Shown here: piece after piece, positions 57,009-64,000 of the stretch
Numbering within the stretch: position 1 is the stretch's first letter
Layout of the letters: every line of letters starts with the position of its first letter
From: Sedimentisphaerales bacterium
GTDB taxonomy: Bacteria; Planctomycetota; Phycisphaerae; Sedimentisphaerales; SG8-4
Assembly: GCA_016928975.1 (NCBI GenBank)
Contig: JAFGJR010000006.1
Location: 1-64,000, forward strand
Length of the DNA: 64,000 bases
Reading direction: 5' to 3'
Position numbers and translations under genes: made by a program
Notes under the pieces: model-generated
What the model was told of the DNA's origin: nothing
The model's database searches: none
Seen by the model: the letters and a program-made list of their open reading frames with translations, nothing else

Positions 57009-58657
57009 TGAGCTTGCACGCCGCACGTCACATCGCCCGTTCTGGAACCGTCGCTACCACGGTGCTGTGTCTCAGTAGCGTGTTGGTGGCGGTGGGCGCG
57101 TGTCTGTCTGCGTTTCTGTACGGATTTGGCCGTCCGGAAAGGCCGACCGAGCCATGTGTGGTGGTGAATCGGGAACCGAAGATGCAGCCTGACTGGAGCG
57201 GGGTTGTACTGCCACCGAATATCGCGCCGTTGAGTTTTGTTGTGGGAGAGCCTGGCGCCCGCTACTTCGCGTGCGTGCGTGCTGGCACCGGCGAGCCCAT
57301 CGAAGTCTTTAGCAAGACGGGAGAGGTCCGCATTCCGCAACGGCCGTGGCGGCGCCTGCTGAACAACAATCGCGGCGGCGCGCTGCACTTGGACATCTTC
57401 GTCAAGTCTCGACCAGCGTCGCAAACGGAAGGGGGACCGGGACAGTGGCAACGCTTTGCCCGGGTCACCAGCACGATCGCGGAGGAGGACATCGATCGCT
57501 TCATCGTCTACCGGAGAATCTGGCCGGGCCATTCGCTTTGGAGGCGCATGGGCATTTACCAGCGAGACTTGCAGTCATACGAGGAACAGGTCATTCTGGA
57601 CAATGACTCTTTCAAACAGGGATGCGTCAACTGCCATACGTTCTGCGACAATCGCGCAGACAGGATGCTTCTCGGGGTTCGCAGTCCAACCTACGGGAGT
57701 TCCGCCATTCTTGTGCAAAACAAGGATGTCCGCAAGATCGGCACGAAATTTGGATACAGCTCGTGGCATCCCGGTGGGACGCTGGTCGTGTTCTCCGTCA
57801 ACCGCGTTCGACAACTCTTTCACTCGGCAGCGAACGAGGTGCGGGACGTTGTGGACTTCGATTCTCTGATCGCGTACTACCGGGTTGATGAGAAGGCTGC
57901 GAGAACCGCGTCTCCGCTGGCTCGGAAAGACTGGCTGGAAACCTACCCGACGTGGTCGCCGGATGGGCGATATCTGTATTTTTGCTGTGCGCCGGTCACC
58001 TGGAAGGATCGCAACACGATTCCCGAACGGTTCGACCAGATCCGGTACAGCCTGGTGCGCGTCGCCTATGACGTGGAGAGCGACCGGTGGGGGGATCTCG
58101 AGACCGTGCTTTCGGCCGAACAGACGGGCAAATCGATACTGCTTCCGAGAATAAGCCCGGACGGCCGATGGCTGCTCTTTGCCATGTGTGACTACGGCTG
58201 CTTTCCCGTGTATCGCCAGAGCAGCGACTTGTACCTGATGGACCTGGAAGCGGCCCGGCGAAGCGGCCAGTACAGCTATCGACGTCTGAGCATAAACAGC
58301 GACGCCAGCGAGTCATGGCACAGTTGGTCCAGCAACGGGCGATGGATCGCCTTCAGCAGCAAGCGGCTCAGCCACGTTTTCACGCGCACGTACCTCGCCT
58401 ATGTCGATCGTGACGGCACCGTGCACAGACCTTTCTTGCTGCCTCAGAAGGACCCGTGTTTCTATGACTCTTGTCTGTGGACGTTCAGCGTGCCGGAACT
58501 GGTCGCTGAGCGCATCCCTGTTGCGGCGGAGGCCGTTGGAGAAGCCGTTCGCGGTGTCCAACAGACATCCGTTGAAATGCCCGTGACCATGGCCATGCCC
58601 GGCGCGGGGGCGAGTCCCATTGAAGACGAATCGTGGCACCAATCGTCGTCACGATGA
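57005..58657 (+). CDS. Membrane-anchored haem-motif (CxxCH) beta-propeller protein
   Basis: The 550-residue protein has one N-terminal membrane segment (VATTVLCLSSVLVAVGACLS), then an extracytoplasmic domain with a single c-type haem motif GCVNCHTFCDNR near residue 205. PD40/TolB-like blades follow (YPTWSPDGRYLYFCCAP, LPRISPDGRWLLFAMCDYG, HSWSSNGRWIAFSSKR). Related Bacteroidetes proteins are annotated as TolB-like or cytochrome biogenesis proteins next to DUF6057. It overlaps the membrane-protein gene by four bases, so the products likely act together. Confidence 0.76.
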   Translation: MMSLHAARHIARSGTVATTVLCLSSVLVAVGACLSAFLYGFGRPERPTEPCVVVNREPKMQPDWSGVVLPPNIAPLSFVVGEPGARYFACVRAGTGEPIEVFSKTGEVRIPQRPWRRLLNNNRGGALHLDIFVKSRPASQTEGGPGQWQRFARVTSTIAEEDIDRFIVYRRIWPGHSLWRRMGIYQRDLQSYEEQVILDNDSFKQGCVNCHTFCDNRADRMLLGVRSPTYGSSAILVQNKDVRKIGTKFGYSSWHPGGTLVVFSVNRVRQLFHSAANEVRDVVDFDSLIAYYRVDEKAARTASPLARKDWLETYPTWSPDGRYLYFCCAPVTWKDRNTIPERFDQIRYSLVRVAYDVESDRWGDLETVLSAEQTGKSILLPRISPDGRWLLFAMCDYGCFPVYRQSSDLYLMDLEAARRSGQYSYRRLSINSDASESWHSWSSNGRWIAFSSKRLSHVFTRTYLAYVDRDGTVHRPFLLPQKDPCFYDSCLWTFSVPELVAERIPVAAEAVGEAVRGVQQTSVEMPVTMAMPGAGASPIEDESWHQSSSR

Positions 58658-58753
58658 TGGAGGGCGGCCTGCTTTTCCCCCGCTCTTCGTGCCTGTCTTC
58701 TGGAACCTCACCAGGCAAATGGAGAAGAGAGCGCAATACCGCCGCCGATAGCG

Positions 58754-59725
58754 CTATCTGCCATCCATAGCATTCTCGGCCTGCGGTAGAGCAGACGCGA
58801 CGGGCATGCCTTGCCAGTCGGTCAGGAGATGGGCGAGGCATCCTCCGCCACAGGCGCGGGTGGCGAGGCTCCGACAGGGGGAGGAGTCCGCGCGTCCACA
58901 GAAGGCTTTCATGGGCGCCAGGCGATTGGCGAGTGTGGCGAGCTGCTCGAAAGGCCGGCGGTCGGAGATGTGGATGCGTCGGGGGCCGGTTAAGCGCGAG
59001 CAGTGCCGTACCTCACCGTCCGGCTCCACATGGAACTGGGGCGCACACCACGCAATCGGCCAGCTCACTTTCAACGCCACAAGCTGGCCGAGCTGCCGAC
59101 GTGAGAACAGACAAAGTGGCAGACCACAGGCGAAACTCGTTTTCACGCCCACGTCCGTGAGCGCAGAGGCGATCTCGATCACTTTGGCTGCCCACACAGG
59201 GTGGTCAGCCGGCGTGATCCATTGCGGCCCGCTATCCCAGCGGCTCCGCCCCACCCCAATGGTCACCGTCTCCAGATCCTGCAAGGTGCTTACCCGTTGC
59301 AGGAGCGCATCGGTGGCCACGTCTGGCGAGGGCAGCGCCGCGAGCAGTGTGTCTGGAGCGAGGGCGTGAGGCATTTCCTCCGCGGTCGTACGGGCGGGTT
59401 GGAGACCCGTCCCTGCGCTACGGACTGTCCGCCATCCGCAATCGATCGCTGTGTCATTGGCAAGGGGGCCGTCGTGGACGTACACACTGACGCTAAAACC
59501 ATTCTCCTGAAGCCTTGCTGTCATCTGCTCCAGGTGCGGCTGCGCCTTCGGCGAGTCAACGTGCAGGGTCGCCTCCCTCTGGCGCAGAAACGCAGAATCT
59601 TCTGTTGCGCAAGATACCGAACCTTGCATCTCTACAAGAGCGGCCATCACCTGCTCGAAGGTCTCCATTTGCATGATCCGGCCCGGTGATCCGGCAACGG
59701 TCGTGGCCACGACGAGATTAACCAT
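58754..59725 (-). CDS. Radical-SAM/SPASM-like protein lacking the cluster cysteines
   Basis: A 323-residue paralogue of the upstream enzyme. Its C-terminal half keeps the cysteine pattern: FACGLPLCLF, CAPQFHVEPDGEVRHCSRL and ACGGGCLAHLL, as in auxiliary iron-sulfur (SPASM) domains. The N-terminus MVNLVVATTVAGSPGRIM aligns over its length with MPNILLTNYCNRNCPYCF of the active enzyme, but C10, C14 and C17 are V, P and I, and the GGEP motif becomes VDSP. It is thus predicted not to bind the SAM cluster. The ATG at 59725 has GGAGGCGACGG upstream and overlaps the active gene by eight bases. It is probably a partner or substrate-binding subunit. Confidence 0.85.
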   Translation of the reverse strand: MVNLVVATTVAGSPGRIMQMETFEQVMAALVEMQGSVSCATEDSAFLRQREATLHVDSPKAQPHLEQMTARLQENGFSVSVYVHDGPLANDTAIDCGWRTVRSAGTGLQPARTTAEEMPHALAPDTLLAALPSPDVATDALLQRVSTLQDLETVTIGVGRSRWDSGPQWITPADHPVWAAKVIEIASALTDVGVKTSFACGLPLCLFSRRQLGQLVALKVSWPIAWCAPQFHVEPDGEVRHCSRLTGPRRIHISDRRPFEQLATLANRLAPMKAFCGRADSSPCRSLATRACGGGCLAHLLTDWQGMPVASALPQAENAMDGR

Positions 59726-60680
59726 GTCCGTCGCCTCCTCTCGACAGGGACAAAGTGCGCGATAGACACCCGCCTCGACAGGTCCCGGTACGCCGGTTCC
59801 GGCAGGAGTAGCATGATGGGGTATTGCCCCGGGCTTGCTCGGAGGCCCAGCGGCGCTCGAAGTGTTCCTGCACCTGGCGCAACGAGTTGAAATCGGTGAG
59901 CCGGACGGGCGGCTCGTTGGAAAAGGGAAAACACCGCCAGACGGCCAAATCGGGCCCGATGTCAAGAATCGGCTTGCAGTCAAACAGGAACCGTGTGCCG
60001 CATTCCGCCAGTATGCCTCGTTGCTCGGGCGAGAACATGCACAGCCGGAACCCGCAGTCGAAACCGAGGGTGATGCCGTCGCGGGCAAGCGCCTCGGCCA
60101 TGGCGACGAGCGTGTGACATGCCTCATCCATCTGTGCCTCGGCCAGATAGGCATTGGGGGTCCCGTGGATTGGCTGCGCCAGACCGATTCGGATCACGGA
60201 GCTCAGCTTCCACGTCACGATCGCCTCTCGCAGGTGCTCCCAGGAGAACGGCGTCGTGAAGATGTTGAAGGACAGGCTGAGCCGGCTTCCGAGACACCGG
60301 CAGTTGGCCTCGATCTGGGTCCATTCCTGCGGCGCATACGTGTTCGGATGATTCAGGTTGAGGATGACCGTGAACAGGCCGCGTGAGGCAGGGGGCAGGG
60401 ATTGACGCAACTGAGGCGTTGTGCCGTTGGTGAAGACCTTGATGTCGTATCCCCGCTCGGCGAGCGAGCGCACGATGTCCGCATAGCGAGTATGCAGCGT
60501 CGGCTCGCCCCCGAGAAGCGAAACCAGACCCCGGCTCGGACTCAGGTACCGCAGAACTGTCTCCAACTCCTCTTGGGACATCTCCCACTGGCCGGAGGCG
60601 GTGCCGAGCTCTACCTTTGCTTTGGCAAAACAGTAGGGACAATTGCGATTGCAGTAGTTGGTCAGCAGGATGTTCGGCAT
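59718..60680 (-). CDS. Radical SAM/SPASM peptide-modifying enzyme
   Basis: A 320-residue enzyme with the CNRNCPYC cluster motif (C10, C14, C17) at the N-terminus, the GGEPTLH motif near residue 57 and FTNGTT after it. The C-terminal half has a SPASM-type cysteine set (FDCGFRLCMF, FDCKPILDIG, CYSCRNRRTGTCRGGCLSR). Such proteins modify ribosomally made peptides through radical chemistry. It lies 27 bases after a PqqD-like gene and shares an operon with an exporter, as in peptide-modification clusters. The substrate peptide is not in view. Confidence 0.9.
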   Translation of the reverse strand: MPNILLTNYCNRNCPYCFAKAKVELGTASGQWEMSQEELETVLRYLSPSRGLVSLLGGEPTLHTRYADIVRSLAERGYDIKVFTNGTTPQLRQSLPPASRGLFTVILNLNHPNTYAPQEWTQIEANCRCLGSRLSLSFNIFTTPFSWEHLREAIVTWKLSSVIRIGLAQPIHGTPNAYLAEAQMDEACHTLVAMAEALARDGITLGFDCGFRLCMFSPEQRGILAECGTRFLFDCKPILDIGPDLAVWRCFPFSNEPPVRLTDFNSLRQVQEHFERRWASEQARGNTPSCYSCRNRRTGTCRGGCLSRTLSLSRGGDGHG

Positions 60681-60707
60681 TCCCAGGGCTCCGCGGAGGT
60701 GGAAGTC

Positions 60708-60992
60708 TCATGCTGGCTCTGCCGCCGTGGTTTCCTCGATCAGATTCTCCGACTTCCACTCTTCGATCAGACGCGTGCAGTCCTGCCCGACCACCGACTT
60801 CTCCGGGCTCCCGTCGCACTCGTCGTGCAGCTTCTCGACGGCTTCGTCAAACGACATCTTGTGCTCCACGAGACTGCGCCACAGCGCAGCCCCGGTCTGA
60901 TTCACGGTGTAGTAATGCCCGGTCGTCGTGTTGAGCAGGACCAGCATGTCCTCCTTGCTTCGCCACACGACATCCTTCTTTGCCATCCACAT
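60708..60992 (-). CDS. PqqD-like peptide-recognition protein (RRE)
   Basis: A 94-residue protein: WRSKEDMLVLLNTTTGHYYT, VNQTGAALWRSLVEHKMSFD and the C-terminal helix LIEEWKSENLIEE. This is the PqqD winged-helix fold that binds the leader peptide and presents it to a radical SAM enzyme, encoded directly downstream. AGAAGGAG lies ahead of the ATG at 60992. The gap to the nucleotidyltransferase gene is 36 bases. Confidence 0.9.
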   Translation of the reverse strand: MWMAKKDVVWRSKEDMLVLLNTTTGHYYTVNQTGAALWRSLVEHKMSFDEAVEKLHDECDGSPEKSVVGQDCTRLIEEWKSENLIEETTAAEPA

Positions 60993-61028
60993 CTTCGATC
61001 TCCTTCTGTTAGGGACTGAGAAAAGCGT

Positions 61029-62123
61029 TCATGCCTGTTCGCGGGCCTTCTCCGTGTGCTTCCAGGTGCGATACAACTCGCCCAGCGACCGCGGCGAGAC
61101 CCAGGGTGCGCACACGAGGAACTTCGCAAGGGCTCCCTCCGCGCCGTGGAACTCGAGCCAGCGTCGTCGCAGGACGGGCGCCAACGACGTGCGGGCCAGG
61201 ATCGCGTCCCGATCCCAGTACCGGCGAACCAGGCGGTCGAAAACCGGCGTCACGCCCCAGGCCTGCGGCAGCCACGACCGGGGCATCTCCCAGCCCATGC
61301 GCTCGATTCCGCGCCAGGCCATCCATCCGATCCTCCTGGTGTTCGTGCGATGGAATGCGTCCAGGATCCTATCGGGGTCCGGTTGGCGGACTCTCCACCA
61401 CGCGGCCAGGTCCCGCAGCCAGATCGCCTGGCGGCAGCGATGATGGTACGCGTGCAGCACCAACAAAACGGCTTCATCCGCCGTCGAAAGCCTCAGCAGA
61501 GGGGGCCATCGGCTGTCCGGTTCCGCACGCGCCAGAAGCTGCTGGGGAGGAAGCAGTCTCCAGAAGCGACGACGGTTGATCGCTTCCAGGTGCACCTCGA
61601 TCGTCGTTGCCTCGCGTTGGAAGATGCGCTGGCGGCGCAGGTCGTGGGCCTCGTAGTCTCGCTGACACAGCTCGCGTGTGAGCACGTCCATATCCTTCCG
61701 CGGAGCCAGGACATCCACATCGCGCATTTCCCGGTCCCCCAGGCATGCGAAGGCGTCGAGCAGATAGGTGGCGCCTTTGAGAAGCACGAGGCGCAGGGAA
61801 TGCTTCCGGGCGGCGTCTTCCAGGTCTTGTATGCCTGCCATTGCGGCTCGGCCGCGCTGCTCCGCCGTCGCCCGAGCCACCCAGACCTCATCCAGCACCG
61901 GCTCGGGGAGCCCGTCGAGTCCCTCCCATGCGGGGCCGAAGCTGGCCAGGACACGGTGATAGGCGGCTGCGTGCAACAGGCACGGCCAGTTCAGCCTGCG
62001 GGCATCCCAGTGGGCCGTGACACGCTGCCCCCTCCAACTGGCCTCCAGGCTGGCAAACCAGAAACGGCGCGTATACTCATCGACGCTCTTGGGCAGAGCG
62101 ACATTCTCCTTCTGCGAAATCAT
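61029..62123 (-). CDS. Nucleotidyltransferase-like protein (NTP_transf_5 type) of the peptide cluster
   Basis: A 364-residue protein. LVLLKGATYLLDAFACLGDR and EMRDVDVLAPRKDMDVLTRE give the KG...RDxDVL pattern of the uncharacterised nucleotidyltransferase family often found in lasso-peptide and PqqD-containing clusters. A histidine-containing IEVHLEAINRRRFW follows. The C-terminal half is helical. Its start overlaps the ABC transporter gene by 47 bases in another frame, with AGAGAG as ribosome site. The role is not established; it may adenylylate or otherwise modify the peptide or a carrier. Confidence 0.78.
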   Translation of the reverse strand: MISQKENVALPKSVDEYTRRFWFASLEASWRGQRVTAHWDARRLNWPCLLHAAAYHRVLASFGPAWEGLDGLPEPVLDEVWVARATAEQRGRAAMAGIQDLEDAARKHSLRLVLLKGATYLLDAFACLGDREMRDVDVLAPRKDMDVLTRELCQRDYEAHDLRRQRIFQREATTIEVHLEAINRRRFWRLLPPQQLLARAEPDSRWPPLLRLSTADEAVLLVLHAYHHRCRQAIWLRDLAAWWRVRQPDPDRILDAFHRTNTRRIGWMAWRGIERMGWEMPRSWLPQAWGVTPVFDRLVRRYWDRDAILARTSLAPVLRRRWLEFHGAEGALAKFLVCAPWVSPRSLGELYRTWKHTEKAREQA

Positions 62124-63942
62124 AGCTTCTCTCTATTGTCCCGTTCAAGTCATCATCTGGGACAACATACTGGGCCAGGCACATGTATCGAAACAGGGGA
62201 CATTGCTCGTACAGGGTCCGCGGTGCACCGAGCCCCTCGACCCTGTCACGCCCGATCACGACCACCTGATCTGCCTGAACCGCCAGCGCCATACGATGTG
62301 TGATGACCAGCGTGATCCGCTCGGACGCGTGTCTTCTGAGGAGCCGGACTACCGCCTGCTCGGATCGCGCATCGAGGGCCGAGGTCGGCTCGTCCAGAAG
62401 GAGGATCTCCGGCTTTCGAAACAACGCACGCAGGAGGGCCAGTCTCTGGACCTCCCCCTCTGACCAGTTGCTGCCTGTCTCTCGTACCTGGGCGTTCTCG
62501 CCGCCGGACCTGGACCGGAGCATCTCATCCAGGTATACGTCCTTGAGCGATTCCCATAATTGCCCCGTCGTGACGGGCGAATCGTCATCCAACAAGTTCT
62601 GTCGAATGGTTCCGCTGAAGAGTCTCGGTTGCTGGAGGACGACCCCGACGCGTCTGCGCCACTGAGCCAGGTCGTACGAATGGATGTCACATCCTGCGAC
62701 GCGAATCTGCCCCCGGCCAGGTTGTCGAAAGCCGGCGATCATGTCGATCAGGGTGGACTTTCCTGTGCCGCTCAGCCCGACAACAGCCAGAATCTCGCCG
62801 CGGCGGACGGAAAAGTCCAAATTGCGCAGCAACGGCATCCCCTCTTCATAAGCAAACGACACCTGATGGAACGTTAGATCGGGCAAGGGCGAGGGCAGCT
62901 CGCGCGGCGCGTCGGCCTCGCCCGGCTCCGTCGGCAAGGCCAGGGTCTCCAGGTATCGTTTGGTCGCCGCCGACAGGGTCTGCATGGAGGTAATCGCCGT
63001 CGCCGCTTTCTGTAGCTCGCGTGAGAGCAGGACGATACCGGTCAGGGTCGCCACCAGCTCTCCCAGGGACAGCGCGCCCTGGATGATCCTATGCCGGCCG
63101 TACAGTGCCACCGCAAAGAAGCAGGCCCCCATGGCAACGCCGGAAAGCTGGCGGGCGGCCGTGCCGATGACCTGGGCCTTCTGGCTGAGCCGTGAGTGGC
63201 TCTCGATCCAGTTCCTTACCGCCTCTTCCTCCTTCGCCTCGGCGCACAGACACTTCACAGTCTTGATGCTCATGAATGTCTCGCTCAGTCGCCCCGTGAG
63301 GTTGCTGGCCCGCTGAAGAATCTGCTGGCTGAGTCGGAACAATCTGTGCCTGAGCAGCACGGCGGGAAGCACGCCCACCAGAAGGCCCAACAGGATGATT
63401 GTCCCCATGGCGGGGGATTGCCAGAAGATCGCTATCGAGTACATGATGATGGCCAGGGGGACATACGTGAGGGTCCGGGGTGCGGTCAGCAGGCCGCCCT
63501 GGATGGCCCGAGTGTCGTTCTCGCACCTCGCGATCCATTCGCCGACGGGCTGCTTCTCCAGAATGGGCAGAGGCACGTGAAGCAGATGCGAGAAGATCTT
63601 CTGGCGAAGCGCCTGGAAGACGCGCAGACCGTACCTGACGCCGATAATGTCAGCGGCGAAGGCAACCATCTGGTGGGTCAGCAGCAACCCGCAGGCGGAG
63701 GCGATCACTATCAAGGACCGTGTGTCGGTCAATTCCTCCTTGAGTTCCACCAGGTTTCGTATGACGAACAGGAGGCCAGCCATGATGGCCGTGCCAACGC
63801 TGCGCAAGACGATAATCACCAGGGTGAGTTGCCAGGAGCACTCGCCGATTCGCCACACGGCCAGAAAGTCCGCCAGACCTGGCAGCCGAGGGCCGCTGCC
63901 GTCGCGGTTTGCTTGCGGTATCTCGATGCCGACTTCTCTCAC
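62077..63942 (-). CDS. ABC exporter with fused permease and ATPase domains
   Basis: A 621-residue half-transporter. The permease has about six membrane helices (LTLVIIVLRSVGTAIMAGLL, LAIIMYSIAIFWQSPAMGTI). The ATPase has Walker A GLSGTGKST, Q-loop VVLQQPRLFSG, a divergent signature NWSEGEVQRLALLRAL, Walker B ILLLDEPTSALD and switch His in VITHRM. No N-terminal C39 peptidase domain is seen, so leader removal would need another protein. The GTG at 63942 has GGAG upstream; the frame stays open to at least 63996, so an upstream start outside the window is possible. It likely exports the cluster's peptide. Confidence 0.88.
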   Translation of the reverse strand: MREVGIEIPQANRDGSGPRLPGLADFLAVWRIGECSWQLTLVIIVLRSVGTAIMAGLLFVIRNLVELKEELTDTRSLIVIASACGLLLTHQMVAFAADIIGVRYGLRVFQALRQKIFSHLLHVPLPILEKQPVGEWIARCENDTRAIQGGLLTAPRTLTYVPLAIIMYSIAIFWQSPAMGTIILLGLLVGVLPAVLLRHRLFRLSQQILQRASNLTGRLSETFMSIKTVKCLCAEAKEEEAVRNWIESHSRLSQKAQVIGTAARQLSGVAMGACFFAVALYGRHRIIQGALSLGELVATLTGIVLLSRELQKAATAITSMQTLSAATKRYLETLALPTEPGEADAPRELPSPLPDLTFHQVSFAYEEGMPLLRNLDFSVRRGEILAVVGLSGTGKSTLIDMIAGFRQPGRGQIRVAGCDIHSYDLAQWRRRVGVVLQQPRLFSGTIRQNLLDDDSPVTTGQLWESLKDVYLDEMLRSRSGGENAQVRETGSNWSEGEVQRLALLRALFRKPEILLLDEPTSALDARSEQAVVRLLRRHASERITLVITHRMALAVQADQVVVIGRDRVEGLGAPRTLYEQCPLFRYMCLAQYVVPDDDLNGTIERSYDFAEGECRSAQERR

Positions 63943-64000
63943 GGTGTTGACTCCGTCGCACTTGCGCGATCGTCTCTTCTGAGGGGATCTTCGCAACCGA

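Noticed and set aside
58754..60154. Longer start for the radical-SAM-like gene, 466 codons
   Set aside because: The first 143 codons are a shadow of the active radical SAM gene; the ATG at 59725 has a strong ribosome site.

Overview
The window reads as the core translation/transcription region of a Planctomycetota chromosome, most likely of the Phycisphaerae or a near relative. The evidence is: a GC-rich sequence; EF-Tu with the planctomycete-style switch I (no RGITI motif); no rpmD (L30) in the spc cluster; a eukaryote-type hexokinase; a NagB/PIG-L fusion; and a WXG100-like/FtsK operon with the look of planctomycete homologues. The lineage is inferred from remembered family features, not from a search.

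Layout. 1-6085 (minus strand): sugar metabolism and export genes, namely a partial NagB-PIG-L fusion, hexokinase, galE coupled to a small lipoprotein, and a Tat-exported beta-propeller protein. 6312-9687 (plus): a XerC/D recombinase and an exported HEAT-repeat protein. 9806-43530 (plus): one nearly continuous block of tRNA-Thr, tuf, rpmG, tRNA-Trp, secE, nusG, rplKAJL, rpoBC, rpsL, rpsG, fusA, the S10 operon (rpsJ to rpsQ), the spc operon (rplN to secY, adk, map, infA, rpmJ) and the alpha operon (rpsM, rpsK, rpsD, rpoA, rplQ). An intrinsic terminator lies between rpsG and fusA, and a long structured leader precedes rpsJ. The block ends with a HIT protein and an initiator tRNA followed by a strong terminator.

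44636-47316 (plus): two exported carbohydrate-related proteins. 47588-52739 (minus): a four-gene operon of two WXG100-like small proteins, a coiled-coil protein and a 1323-residue membrane FtsK/SpoIIIE ATPase with three ATPase-like domains. This is a minimal type VII-like module and the best candidate here for an under-described system. 53007-53822: gene remnants, one a frameshifted hydrolase and the other an esterase reduced to its two ends. 53861-58657 (plus): a coupled set of glycosidase-like lipoprotein, polytopic membrane protein and a haem-motif beta-propeller protein.

58754-63942 (minus): a peptide-modification type cluster of ABC exporter, nucleotidyltransferase-like protein, PqqD-like recognition protein, radical SAM/SPASM enzyme, and a second radical-SAM-like protein that has lost all three cluster cysteines. 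No precursor peptide is visible; it may lie beyond position 64000.

Other unusual points are an XRE-like helix-turn-helix domain fused to the N-terminus of ribosomal protein L22, and an initiator tRNA with C33 and a U1:C72 mismatch.
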